Part shown: positions 9,441-17,588 of the stretch, one piece after another
How the letters are laid out: every line of letters begins with the position of its first letter
Position numbering within the stretch: position 1 is the stretch's first letter
Source: an uncultured Anaeromusa sp.
Lineage (GTDB): Bacteria > Bacillota > Negativicutes > Anaeromusales > Anaeromusaceae
DNA: 64,000 nucleotides
Reading direction: 5' to 3'
Assembly: GCF_963676855.1 (NCBI RefSeq)
Contig: NZ_OY781460.1
Coordinates: forward strand, 1,101,501 to 1,165,500
Notes under the pieces: generated by a model
Databases searched by the model: none
Told to the model about the DNA's origin: nothing
What the model saw: only the letters and a program-made list of their open reading frames with translations
Program-made: the position numbers and the translations under genes

Positions 9441-11158
9441 AGCCACTGTGGATGTTGCTGCGCTGCTTACCAAAGCCTTGGTGGAGTATGCTCCTAGCGT
9501 TGCTGTTGGCTTGGCTGACTGGAGCGGCAGGACAGGGACTCTTGGCTGCATCGGCTTGGTTGATTGCGACGGCGGCGCTGCATCCTTCGATTACGGTTTT
9601 ATCATTGGCTATTGTTGGGGTGCGTTTTTTTGGTATTGCCCGCGCTGTTTGCCGCTATGGCGAGCGCTATGTATCTCATGATGCTACGTTTCGTATTTTG
9701 GCTTATCTGCGTGTATGGCTGTATCAACGTATTGAACCGTTGGCGCCGTTTCATTTGGGAGCCCAAAGCGCTGCTTCGCTGCTAGACCGTTTGGTAGGCG
9801 ACGTGGAGGTCTTGAAAGACCTCTTTTTACGGGCATTTTTGCCGCCGGCAACGGCTTTTTTTTCCTGCATGGCCTTTGCCGTCTTTTCGTGGTTCTTTGT
9901 GGGACCTTGGCCAGGAATGGTGGTGCTGGGAGCGTACTTCGCGGCGGCGGTGGTTTTGCCTGTATGGCTGGGGCGTTCTTGGCGGCGCGGTGCAGAAGCT
10001 GTGGCGGAAGAACGGGAATGTTTGCAGACGGCGGCTGGCGATTTGCTGGGCGGTTTGGGAGAACTTTGGGCTTTTCGGCAAACTCGAAAGCAAGCGCAGC
10101 GACTAGGCGAAGCGGCGCAGCGCCTGGCAATAGCGCAGCGCCGTCAGAGTCTGCTCAGTGGAGCGGGAGAGACGTTTGGTATGGCTGTAGGCTATGGCGC
10201 GTTGTGGCTTTTATTATGGGGCGGGATTCCGTTGGTGCAAAGTGGGCAATGGTCAGGCGTGGACTTGTCGGTGTTGGCATTAAGCGTTTTGGCTTTAGGA
10301 GAATTTTTTCTGCTTATGCCGGCGGCAGCCCGTTATTTAGCCGATGGCGCAGCGGCGGCCGAACGAATTTGGGAGACGGCTGTGCGTCAAGGGCCTGGAA
10401 AAGGAGAATCTGTGTGTGTAGGCGGCAAGCTGGAAGTGCGAAATCTGTCGTTTTCGTACGCTGATAAGTTGGCGCCGACTCTACAGGAAATCTCTTTTTC
10501 GTTGGAAGCGGGGAAAAGCGTTGCTGTTGTTGGCGCCAGCGGCGCTGGCAAGAGCACACTGGTGTCGTTATTGTTGGGGTTTCGTCAGGCGACGGCGGGA
10601 ACTATTTCTCTGGGGAATGCGGTGGTGGATGCCTGTTGTGAAGAAAGCTGGCGCAGTCACTTTGCCGTAGTGCCACAAAGGCCATATTTTTTTCATTTGT
10701 CTTTGGCGGATAATTTGCGTTTAGCCCGTCCGGAAGCTTCCTTGGAAGAACTAGGCCGGGTGCTTGCGCAGACGCAGATGCTTTCTTGGCTGGAAGCGGA
10801 GCCTCAAGGATGGGAACGCTCCGTCGGTGAGGGCGGCAGCAGCCTTTCCGGAGGCCAAAGACAGCGGCTAGCCATTGCCAGGGCGCTTTTGAAGGAGGCA
10901 CCCTATTGGCTGTTGGACGAGGCGACGGCTGGGTTGGATGCAGTGACGGCCCAAGAAATTGTCGCTTTGCTGCGTATGGTGACGGTAGACAAGGGCGTCC
11001 TGTGGATAACGCATCATCTGCAGGGGCTGGAGGCAGTAGATGAAATTTTGGTTTTGCAGCAGGGGCGTGTTGTAGAACGGGGGTGCATGGCGGAATTACT
11101 TAGCAAGCAAGGTGCGTTTTATCGCATGTGGACGGCGGAGCGGGAAGCTTGCATTTGA
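9437..11158 (+). CDS. cydC: ABC exporter subunit CydC (permease-ATPase)
   Basis: 573 residues, partner of CydD in a heterodimeric exporter. The N-terminal membrane domain includes ATAALHPSITVLSLAIVGVRFFGIARAV (shortened here: GVRFFGIARA) and CRYGERYVSHDATFR, a CydC hallmark. The ATPase domain has Walker A GASGAGKST near residue 365, signature LSGGQRQR near 470, Walker B YWLLDEATAGLD and ITHHLQGL. The ATGA overlap with cydD implies translational coupling. It may be needed for cytochrome bd maturation or thiol export under micro-oxic stress, as known for the family. Confidence 0.9.
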   Translation: MKPLWMLLRCLPKPWWSMLLALLLAWLTGAAGQGLLAASAWLIATAALHPSITVLSLAIVGVRFFGIARAVCRYGERYVSHDATFRILAYLRVWLYQRIEPLAPFHLGAQSAASLLDRLVGDVEVLKDLFLRAFLPPATAFFSCMAFAVFSWFFVGPWPGMVVLGAYFAAAVVLPVWLGRSWRRGAEAVAEERECLQTAAGDLLGGLGELWAFRQTRKQAQRLGEAAQRLAIAQRRQSLLSGAGETFGMAVGYGALWLLLWGGIPLVQSGQWSGVDLSVLALSVLALGEFFLLMPAAARYLADGAAAAERIWETAVRQGPGKGESVCVGGKLEVRNLSFSYADKLAPTLQEISFSLEAGKSVAVVGASGAGKSTLVSLLLGFRQATAGTISLGNAVVDACCEESWRSHFAVVPQRPYFFHLSLADNLRLARPEASLEELGRVLAQTQMLSWLEAEPQGWERSVGEGGSSLSGGQRQRLAIARALLKEAPYWLLDEATAGLDAVTAQEIVALLRMVTVDKGVLWITHHLQGLEAVDEILVLQQGRVVERGCMAELLSKQGAFYRMWTAEREACI

Positions 11159-11236
11159 ATTTGCGGGAAAATCATGCTATGCTGATTCGAGAAGGTTTTA
11201 TGGTGGAACGTCAAAGCAAGGAGCGTTGAGACGACT

Positions 11237-11953
11237 ATGTCAGAGTATACGTATGTGTCGCAGAAACAGTGCCCTATTTGTCAGGCTCAGTTCGAAGCTA
11301 CTCAGGTGAAAAGCCGGGTACCCATGCGTGTGCAAGATACGGATTTCTGCACACATTTTAAAGATTTTAATCCTTATTTTTATAGTATTTGGGTGTGCAA
11401 TCATTGCGGCTATGCCGGTGCAGACAGTTGGTTCTGCGAACCGGGGCCGGCAGCAGTAGAAAAAATTCGAGCGTTCTTAGCTGGCAGAGATGTGCATCTG
11501 GACTTGGGTGGGGAGCGGACCTTTGAAAAAGCGGTCAATGCTTATAAGATGGCGATTTTTTATGCGGAGCTTGTGAAGGCTCCGGCAAGCCGGCTTGGCG
11601 GATTACTGCTCAAATTGGCCTGGGTCTATCGTCTGGAAGGCAAAGTGGAGGAAGAACGCGAAGTATTGGAAAAAGCGGTAGCGGCTTATGAGGAAGCATT
11701 GTCGAAGGAACGGATGCCTATTGGCAATATGACGGAAGTGACGCTAACGTATCTGGTAGGCGAGCTGCTACGCCGTATTGGCAATTACCAGCGGGCTAAG
11801 CTGTATTTTAATCAAGTGATTTCTAATCCCCTGGCCCGGGGCGAGCGCAATGTCTTCAAAATGACACGTGATGCTTGGAATGAGATCCGTGAGGAAGAAA
11901 AACGGCAGAAAGAAGAAGAAGAAGCTCAAAAAACAGAGAAAAACATGGCTTGA
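11237..11953 (+). CDS. DUF2225 family protein (zinc ribbon plus TPR-like)
   Basis: 238 residues. The N-terminus has two CxxC pairs, CPIC (near residue 11) and CNHCGYAG (near residue 55), suggesting a zinc ribbon. The rest is helical with TPR-like spacing (AVNAYKMAIFYAEL, NYQRAKLYFNQVI) and ends in a very charged EEEKRQKEEEEAQK tail. The architecture matches DUF2225, a Firmicute family of unknown function. The AAGGAG site is about 13 bases before the ATG, longer than usual. The tRNA-Ala gene follows 65 bases later. Confidence 0.85.
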   Translation: MSEYTYVSQKQCPICQAQFEATQVKSRVPMRVQDTDFCTHFKDFNPYFYSIWVCNHCGYAGADSWFCEPGPAAVEKIRAFLAGRDVHLDLGGERTFEKAVNAYKMAIFYAELVKAPASRLGGLLLKLAWVYRLEGKVEEEREVLEKAVAAYEEALSKERMPIGNMTEVTLTYLVGELLRRIGNYQRAKLYFNQVISNPLARGERNVFKMTRDAWNEIREEEKRQKEEEEAQKTEKNMA

Positions 11954-12018
11954 ACGGATTGTAATTTTTGCCGAACTTATGTATAATAAATCTCGGCGGT
12001 TATCAATGCCGCATCTGT

Positions 12019-12094
12019 GGGGGCGTAGCTCAGATGGGAGAGCGTTTGGTTCGCATTCAAAAGGTCAGGGGTTCGATTCCCCTCGTCTCCACCA
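12019..12094 (+). tRNA. tRNA-Ala (anticodon CGC), site of island integration
   Basis: 76 bases including the encoded CCA. All arms fold: acceptor GGGGGCG/CGTCTCC, D stem GCTC/GAGC, anticodon stem TTTGG/TCAAA with loop TTCGCAT, T stem AGGGG/CCCCT. The third acceptor pair is G3-U70 and position 73 is A, both alanine identity elements, agreeing with the CGC anticodon (codon GCG). The accessory region begins right after the CCA end and related sequences recur at 15127 and 25054, so the 3' flank of this tRNA has been used as an attachment site. Confidence 0.95.
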
Positions 12095-12096
12095 GT

Positions 12097-12227
12097 GATT
12101 TCAAGGGTTTGCAGAGATGCAGGCCCTTTTTAATTTTGTTTTGATGCCCATTTTGATGCCCATCATGAAATAATATGGTTTCTATACCGTGGGTTGGACG
12201 TTCGAATCATATTTTGAGCACTAGTAA
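12097..12227 (+). repeat. Cassette left terminus, copy 1, including the tRNA terminator
   Basis: Begins with GATTTCAAGGGTTTGCAG three bases after the tRNA and ends near ACTAGTAA. AAGGGTTTGCA/TGCAGGCCCTT (12103-12127) followed by T residues forms the tRNA's terminator. By eye the stretch aligns over about 130 bases with 15127-15253 (shared blocks: GATTTCAAGGGTTTGCAG, ATGCAGGCCC, TTTTGATGCCC, ATGAAAT, GGTTGGA, TTCGAAT, ACTAGTAA). The remaining bases up to the first cassette gene (12228-12508) are AT-rich and show no convincing gene. Confidence 0.75.
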
Positions 12228-12508
12228 TATAAAGGTCGTGGGCTTTGGCTCAAGGCTTTTTTTGTTTTGTGGGGGCATTAAGACTAAATAGAGTATTTTT
12301 ACTATGAAAAGCCACTAACAAAACAATGTTAGTAGTTTTGAAAAAAATTGGAAAGAAGGAAGGATTGCATTATTTCTGGGAGAAAAGAAAACAGTGTAGT
12401 CATGTATTTTGAGGTGAGTTAACTCAGATTAATAATGTTAAATGCTAGTTTGAACTTTTAAAGTACTGTTGAAGTAAGTAGATAAGCATTTAGATGGTAG
12501 GTGACAGC

Positions 12509-13378
12509 ATGGTAAATGCCATTGAAGAAAAACATTTTCGAATGGTTGAAAATCTATTTAGGCAGAAGGAGTGGGAATTGCCTGAGCAAGGAAAACCTAG
12601 TAAGTCAAAGAGATTTAATCAGTTTTGCAAAATGCTAGAACAAATGAAAAACGAAGAAAAAGAATTTGTCATTGAATTGACAAGGAATTTTATAAAAATA
12701 GAACATAATGCATATGGAGATTTACTGAAGGTAGCCTTGCGGAAGGCATTTAAAGAACCTAACATAATATCTAGACGGAGTATGGCCTTTTCTCCGTTGA
12801 TATCTCCCGATGATAGGCGATTGGGTAAGAGTAAAAGTTCGCAATACTTATTTTATCTTATGAAAGACCAAGATATGGTCGAAATGGTTAATGACAAAGG
12901 GAAAAAAGAACTTTTTCTTGATACGATTCAAAAAATAAAAAGTCATCGTAATGATTCAGAAATGTGCTTAGTATTATTGGATGACTTTATTGGTACGGGA
13001 GAAACTGCTTGTAAAGCAATTCGAGAAATGAATAGTTGTGGAATCGGAAATGATAAATTAGCTATAGTATCGTTGGTTGCTCATTCTATCGGTATGAAGA
13101 AAATAAAAGAGAGCGGTGTGCCAATTTACTCAAGTATAGAAATTAAAAAAGGAATATCAGATAAATTTTCTGAAAAAGAAAGAAAGAAAAAAATTGCAAA
13201 AATGCTTAAAATAGAGGAGCATTTTGGTGTAGTTAGAAAATTTTCTCTTGGCTATGGAAGTTCCGAAGCTCTTGTCTCTTTGATTAATACGCCCAACAAT
13301 ACTTTCCCTATATATTGGTATGGAGAAGAGGAAGGAAGAAGTCGCGACTCAATTCCTTTTTTGAGGCAGAAGACATGA
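12509..13378 (+). CDS. Phosphoribosyltransferase-like retron effector (PRTase-CE type)
   Basis: 289 residues. The PRPP-loop-like motif LLDDFIGTGETA (residues about 156-167: two acidic residues, then the small-residue-rich loop with GTGET) marks a type-I phosphoribosyltransferase fold, and the C-terminus NNTFPIYWYG resembles the end of the PRTase-CE family. The long N-terminal helical region (1-100) has no match I recognise. In retrons classed as type III a PRTase effector is paired with a winged-helix protein and a reverse transcriptase, the arrangement seen here. The effector is expected to be a toxin held inactive by the RT-msDNA complex and released during phage attack. The start at 12509 is preferred over 12494 because AGGTGA lies just before it. 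Confidence 0.8.
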   Translation: MVNAIEEKHFRMVENLFRQKEWELPEQGKPSKSKRFNQFCKMLEQMKNEEKEFVIELTRNFIKIEHNAYGDLLKVALRKAFKEPNIISRRSMAFSPLISPDDRRLGKSKSSQYLFYLMKDQDMVEMVNDKGKKELFLDTIQKIKSHRNDSEMCLVLLDDFIGTGETACKAIREMNSCGIGNDKLAIVSLVAHSIGMKKIKESGVPIYSSIEIKKGISDKFSEKERKKKIAKMLKIEEHFGVVRKFSLGYGSSEALVSLINTPNNTFPIYWYGEEEGRSRDSIPFLRQKT

Positions 13379-13704
13379 AATACGAAATGAATGCTCAACT
13401 AATTAAGAAGTATTTGATGGTTGTACATGGAGACGAAGAATTTCAAAGTTTACTTGTTTCGGGGATAACGTATGCCCAAATTTATTTGACGGAACAAGAA
13501 TGCTTGAAAAGAGGATATATTTCTAAAGACGCGAATGGATATAGAATGACGATTTCTGGGGAAAAATATATGGATTCGGTAAATTATAAAAAACAGTCAT
13601 TGGAGTTTCTAGGAAAATTAGATGAGTTTGTTATGAAAGATAGTAGTTGCAAAGATAATATATATATTCCAGCAAAAAACGTTTTAGAGAAACTAAGCCG
13701 ATAG
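13375..13704 (+). CDS. Small winged-helix-like retron accessory protein
   Basis: 109 residues, start overlapping the effector stop by ATGA, so the two are translationally coupled. The middle, ITYAQIYLTEQECLKRGYISKDANGYRMTISGEKYM (short core: ECLKRGYI, GYRMTISG), reads as helix, recognition helix and a beta wing. I take it for the winged-helix partner described for type III retrons, which probably bridges effector and RT-msDNA. Its last codons (KLSR-stop) are also the a1 strand of the msr-msd RNA, so coding and RNA structure overlap by about 20 bases. Confidence 0.65.
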   Translation: MKYEMNAQLIKKYLMVVHGDEEFQSLLVSGITYAQIYLTEQECLKRGYISKDANGYRMTISGEKYMDSVNYKKQSLEFLGKLDEFVMKDSSCKDNIYIPAKNVLEKLSR

Positions 13705-13943
13705 CTATTAGATGCAATTGCAAGGATGATGAGTCATCATTCATGAGAGAACTTACTTTCGAGCCTACAGCATTATATTTTACTCCGGTGCTCTTTTTCC
13801 GGTAATATTCTTTTTTTCGCACCGGAGCAATATAATGCAGACTGCGCTCGTAGACTCGCTTCGTCATGGTGACTAATAACACAAAGTATTATTAGTCGCC
13901 ATGGGAAGATAGTTTGTAATGGCTCGGCTTAGTTTTTTCTAAA
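13683..13943 (+). ncRNA. Retron msr-msd RNA
   Basis: Outer a1/a2 repeats: AAACTAAGCCGA (13690-13701) pairs perfectly with TCGGCTTAGTTT (13924-13935), and an outer TTTAG (13683-13687)/CTAAA (13939-13943) extends the stem. Immediately after a1 is TAGC (13702-13705), the context of the 2'-OH priming guanosine; the G would be 13704, the last base of the upstream gene's stop codon. A small palindrome at about 13726-13740 lies in the msr part. A long hairpin follows: GCATTATATT (13770-13779)/AATATAATGC (13829-13838) enclosing CTCCGGTGC (13783-13791)/GCACCGGAG (13819-13827). A last 15-pair stem, with one G-T, is at 13865-13879/13889-13903. The last one or two hairpins are the probable msd template; the exact msDNA end cannot be read from sequence. 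Confidence 0.85.
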
Positions 13944-13965
13944 TATATTGAGTAGGTGAAGAAGT

Positions 13966-15003
13966 GTGTGGTGGAGCACATATTCGGAACAGTTTAGAGA
14001 TAAAGCTAAAAAAAGTGGATTTCAAGATGCCGAAATTGGCATTTTATTAGATTATGCTAGGAATATACATGAAAATGGATATCCAATTATTTTTGATGTT
14101 AGTCATTTGTCTTGTTATGTAGGAGTAAAAAAAGAGTATATTTACAAAGTTGTAAATGCTGCTCCTAAGTTTTATCGATATTTTAATATACCTAAAAAAA
14201 GTGGTGGAGTAAGGAATATTGCTGAACCATTGCCCTTATTGAAAGAGATTCAATATTGGATTTTGAATAACATATTAATTAGTACCAAGGTTCATCCTTG
14301 TGCTAAAGCGTTCAAATTTGGATGTTCAATTAAAGACAATGCAAGATTTCATTTAAAGAAAAATGCTATTTTAATAGTGGATATTCAAGGCTTTTTTCCT
14401 GGGATTTCATTTTCCAAAGTAAAAAATGTTTTTATACAAATGGGTTATTATGAGCAATTAGCTATTGCTTTGGCTAATCTGTGCTGCTTGAATTCATCCT
14501 TGCCACAAGGTGCACCAACAAGCCCAGTGTTGTCTAATCTCATCATGTACCAATTTGATTGTAAGATGTACGAGTATGCCAAAGAAAATCATCTTTTATA
14601 TACAAGATATGCTGATGATATATCAATATCGGGATTTTCCAGTATATCACCGTTGGAAGTCTTAAATTTTTTGAGAAAAGAACTAAAGCACGAAGGATTT
14701 TTGTTGAACTCCCAAAAGACGCGTATTTTAAAAAAGTATCAACGTCAAGTAGTGACTGGAATTGTAGTTAATGAAAAAATACGTGTTAATAGAAAGTATA
14801 GGCAAAAGATTCGTCAAGAGATGTACTATATTTCTAAGTTTGGATTAGAGTCACATGTCGAATATTGCGGCATAATGAGAAAAAATTATCTAGAACATTT
14901 GCTGGGGAAGATTAATCATGTTCTTTTTGTTAATTCGAAGGACAAAGAAATGCTTGCGTATAGAAAACAAGTAAAGAAATGGAATGTTGTGTTGGACGAT
15001 TAG
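13966..15003 (+). CDS. Retron reverse transcriptase
   Basis: 345 residues. Retron hallmarks are all present: NARFH (125-129, the NAxxH motif of region X), catalytic Asp139 in IVDIQGFF, LPQGAPTSP (179-187), YADD (215-218) and VTG (263-265) ahead of the RNA-binding thumb. It would synthesise msDNA from the adjacent msr-msd RNA, primed from a 2'-OH, and stay bound to it. The start is GTG 13966 with AGGTGA eight bases upstream; the a2 repeat ends 23 bases before the gene, the normal retron spacing. There is no maturase or endonuclease domain, which argues against a group II intron protein. Confidence 0.92.
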   Translation: MWWSTYSEQFRDKAKKSGFQDAEIGILLDYARNIHENGYPIIFDVSHLSCYVGVKKEYIYKVVNAAPKFYRYFNIPKKSGGVRNIAEPLPLLKEIQYWILNNILISTKVHPCAKAFKFGCSIKDNARFHLKKNAILIVDIQGFFPGISFSKVKNVFIQMGYYEQLAIALANLCCLNSSLPQGAPTSPVLSNLIMYQFDCKMYEYAKENHLLYTRYADDISISGFSSISPLEVLNFLRKELKHEGFLLNSQKTRILKKYQRQVVTGIVVNEKIRVNRKYRQKIRQEMYYISKFGLESHVEYCGIMRKNYLEHLLGKINHVLFVNSKDKEMLAYRKQVKKWNVVLDD

Positions 15004-15046
15004 GATTGGAATAATTTGAATAGCACGCTGTTAGAACTATAGAGTA

Positions 15047-15126
15047 ATAAGGGGTTTAACTTTTAACGGTTTCCGGTATTGCAATGTACTGAGCGATGCA
15101 AGGTGGTGTAGATAGTTAGTGCTAAT
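15047..15126 (+). repeat. Cassette right terminus, copy 1
   Basis: Shares GTTTAACTTTTAACG, GCAATG and TGCAAGGTGG (15097-15106), in this order and spacing, with 24972-25053. Both copies run directly into GATTTCAAGGGTT. The match is imperfect, so the copies diverged before or after insertion. Confidence 0.6.
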
Positions 15127-15253
15127 GATTTCAAGGGTTTGCAGAAATGCAGGCCCGTTTTATTTTGTCTAGAAGTCTTTTTTGATGCCCGCTATGAAAT
15201 GAGATGATTCTAAACGTTGGTTGGATATTCGAATTGTATTGGGAATACTAGTA
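15127..15253 (+). repeat. Cassette left terminus, copy 2
   Basis: GATTTCAAGGGTTTGCAG at 15127, then blocks matching 12097-12227 to ACTAGTAA. The rest of the gap (15254-15553) is AT-rich with no gene I can support; it presumably holds the promoter of the next gene. Confidence 0.7.
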
Positions 15254-15553
15254 AAATTCGTAAAATATAAAGTAATCCGGTTGCGTGGTTAATTGACGAA
15301 AAGGCGTGTGGTAAAGGAGGCATGTTTAAGTCGTGTCATTCCTAACATTCTTAACCTAGTAAATAGAAGGCATGTGGAGTAGCGGTTATGACTTTTTTTA
15401 TAAAAGGGCAGGTAATAATATATTCGTGGACATCAAGGACAGTTAAAATTGTTTCAAAATTTGTATATATTATCGTGATGTTAGAAGGGGATTAGAAAAT
15501 AATGTCAAAACGTATAATAAAATAAGTTATATATAAAGAAGAGGTTGGGTAAA

Positions 15554-17551
15554 ATGCATAGTTTAAAAGCTTGTTCTATTTCTAAAGAAAATAGCAGTTC
15601 GGAAAATATCAGTAAGGCAATTGGAAGTTTGGCAATAATAAAAATTGGGCTAGATGAAGGAAAAGACTACATAGATAATTTTTTGCCATTCATTGCAACC
15701 TTAATACATGAAAATGAGTATAAAAGAATTGATGTGCATGAACTTTGTAGAGATTTTGAAAAGACATTTGGGATAAACGTACCATATCATCCAATGAAAG
15801 CGATTTTATCGCGTGCAAAAAGAAAAGGGCTAATAAAAAAAGATTTAAGACAGGATTACATTCGGGAAGAAAATAAAATTCTAGCGATGGAATTTTCTGA
15901 CAAGTCACGAAATACGCTAAGCCAAATTACTCGTTTTGTAAATGTATTTATAGAATTTGCAAAAAAACAGTATAATATAGAATTAGCTCAACCAGAAGCA
16001 GAGTCAAGTATCATAACCTTTCTGAAGGAACATAGTATTGAGTTGTTTAATAAAAATGGCTCACTAGTTCTTCCAGATGTTGAAGTTACACAGAAGGAGA
16101 GATTTCTTTTATACAAATTTATTAGATACATTTTTAAGGAAGATGTAGATTTATTTAAATTTTTAGTAGGGATAGCAACTGGATATCAATTAGCTAATGT
16201 GCTTGTGTTTGACCAAACGGAAAAAACCGAAAAAATAGATAATTTATCTTGCTACTTAGATACTCGATTTATATTGCGATTATTAGGGTTGGAAGGCTCC
16301 GAAAGAGAAAGCGCGTATTTGGAACTTTCAAAATCATTATTGGAACAAGGTGTTACTCTTTTGGTGTTTAGGCATACATTAGATGAAATAAATGGAATAC
16401 TTCGGGATTGCGAAAAATGGATACAAAGAGTTGACTATGACCCTTTAAAAGCGGGAGCTGCATTGAAATATTTCGTTAGTAATAATTTCAAATTTAGCGA
16501 TATTCGGCAGTTAATGATTGATTTAAATGAAAAAATAGAGTCGTTAAATATGGAAATTGTAGATGCTCCTATTATTGAGGAGTATAAAGACTATGCCGTT
16601 GATGATGAAAAATTGCACCAGTGTATTGTGAATGTTTATAAAGAATATAACGATAAGTACGAAGAAGTTGCTAGAGATTTTTCTATTCAAAAAGATGTTA
16701 AATCGATTGCAGCAGTTGTTTCTATGAGAAAAGGTAAAAGACCCCGAAAACTTTGTGATGTTAACAGTGTATTTATTACGACAAACTGTAGTCTCGCAGT
16801 CGCTAGTAAAAGGTTTGAAAGTGGCGACTCGATAGCAACTAATTATATTCCTTCATGTATTACTGATACGGTATTTGGCACATTACTGTGGCTTCAGTCA
16901 CCTGCTAAGATTAGAGATATTAATGAAAAAAAGATAATTGCCGATTGCACAGCAGCATTGCAACCCAATGAAATTCTTATTAAAAAGTTTATTAATCAAG
17001 TCGATAAACTGAAGCGTGAGGAAAAGATAAGCCAGAAGGATGCAATTGTTCTTCGAACATATGATATTGCATACAAACTTCTTGAAGACAAAACGATGGG
17101 AGACCATGAAGCTTTTTTTGATAATACAACTGAAGAAATTCTAGAAGAAATTAAATTTGAACTTAAATTGAAGGCTGAGGGCAAGTATTTAGAAGAAAAG
17201 AGAAAGCATGATGAAACTCTAAATCAATTATCACAAACGGAAAAGGATAAAGAGTTTTATACTGAAAAAAGTAAAAAGCAAGCGGACAGAGTAGAAGAGG
17301 TTGCAACGAGAGTTGCATCTATAATGGCGATGGTAATTTGTGGTGCGATTTTTATAATTGTTATTATTTGTGACATTAATCTGATTAATGATGCGCCAGC
17401 AAATATTATTTCACTTATAATTACAATCTTAGTGGGGCTTGTAGCGTTACTTACGGGCTTTATAAAAAAATTGAAAGAAAAAATGCAAAGCTTTATTGGA
17501 AAAAATATCAAAAAATATATTACAAGTGATAATGAATCTTTAGAAGAATAA
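15554..17551 (+). CDS. Membrane-anchored PIN-like nuclease candidate
   Basis: 665 residues, no family I recognise for the whole chain. An N-terminal winged-helix-like segment (about 40-105, VHELCRDFEKTF...ILSRAKRKGLI) is followed by a helical region. A PIN-like core starts near residue 235 with CYLDTRFILRLLG (acidic residue at the usual first position), then VFRHTLDEINGIL and, much later, SVFITTNCSLAVASKRF (the strand-then-Thr-Asn pattern near a PIN C-terminus). A charged coiled coil (about 540-590) leads to two membrane helices (MAMVICGAIFIIVIIC and IISLIITILVGLVALL) and a basic tail. Start ATG 15554 has AGAAGAGG upstream. Its place beside a retron and this architecture suggest an anti-phage role, which is inference. 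Confidence 0.55.
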   Translation: MHSLKACSISKENSSSENISKAIGSLAIIKIGLDEGKDYIDNFLPFIATLIHENEYKRIDVHELCRDFEKTFGINVPYHPMKAILSRAKRKGLIKKDLRQDYIREENKILAMEFSDKSRNTLSQITRFVNVFIEFAKKQYNIELAQPEAESSIITFLKEHSIELFNKNGSLVLPDVEVTQKERFLLYKFIRYIFKEDVDLFKFLVGIATGYQLANVLVFDQTEKTEKIDNLSCYLDTRFILRLLGLEGSERESAYLELSKSLLEQGVTLLVFRHTLDEINGILRDCEKWIQRVDYDPLKAGAALKYFVSNNFKFSDIRQLMIDLNEKIESLNMEIVDAPIIEEYKDYAVDDEKLHQCIVNVYKEYNDKYEEVARDFSIQKDVKSIAAVVSMRKGKRPRKLCDVNSVFITTNCSLAVASKRFESGDSIATNYIPSCITDTVFGTLLWLQSPAKIRDINEKKIIADCTAALQPNEILIKKFINQVDKLKREEKISQKDAIVLRTYDIAYKLLEDKTMGDHEAFFDNTTEEILEEIKFELKLKAEGKYLEEKRKHDETLNQLSQTEKDKEFYTEKSKKQADRVEEVATRVASIMAMVICGAIFIIVIICDINLINDAPANIISLIITILVGLVALLTGFIKKLKEKMQSFIGKNIKKYITSDNESLEE

Positions 17552-17588
17552 TAGAGGAAATGAAATATTATATGAGAGGAGATTTAAT

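Larger units (their letters stand above)
12097..15126 (+). mobile_element. Cassette 1: tRNA-Ala-anchored retron cassette, about 3.0 kb
   Basis: The segment between left-terminus copies 1 and 2. It is clearly more AT-rich than the host genes on either side. It carries only the retron operon (effector, winged-helix-like protein, msr-msd, reverse transcriptase) and no integrase. Its right end (15047-15126) is similar to the right end of cassette 2 (24972-25053), and its left end is similar to the left end of cassette 2. Shared termini at both ends suggest that both cassettes are members of one family of tRNA-integrating elements; movement in trans by an integrase of a relative is my inference. 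Confidence 0.6.

Noticed and set aside
11868..12098. 76-residue frame across the end of the DUF2225 gene and tRNA-Ala
   Set aside because: It reads through the tRNA and has no ribosome site.
13966..15003. Group II intron or DGR reverse transcriptase
   Set aside because: No maturase or endonuclease domain, no template/variable repeats; NAxxH and VTG motifs and the a1/a2 RNA are specific to retrons.
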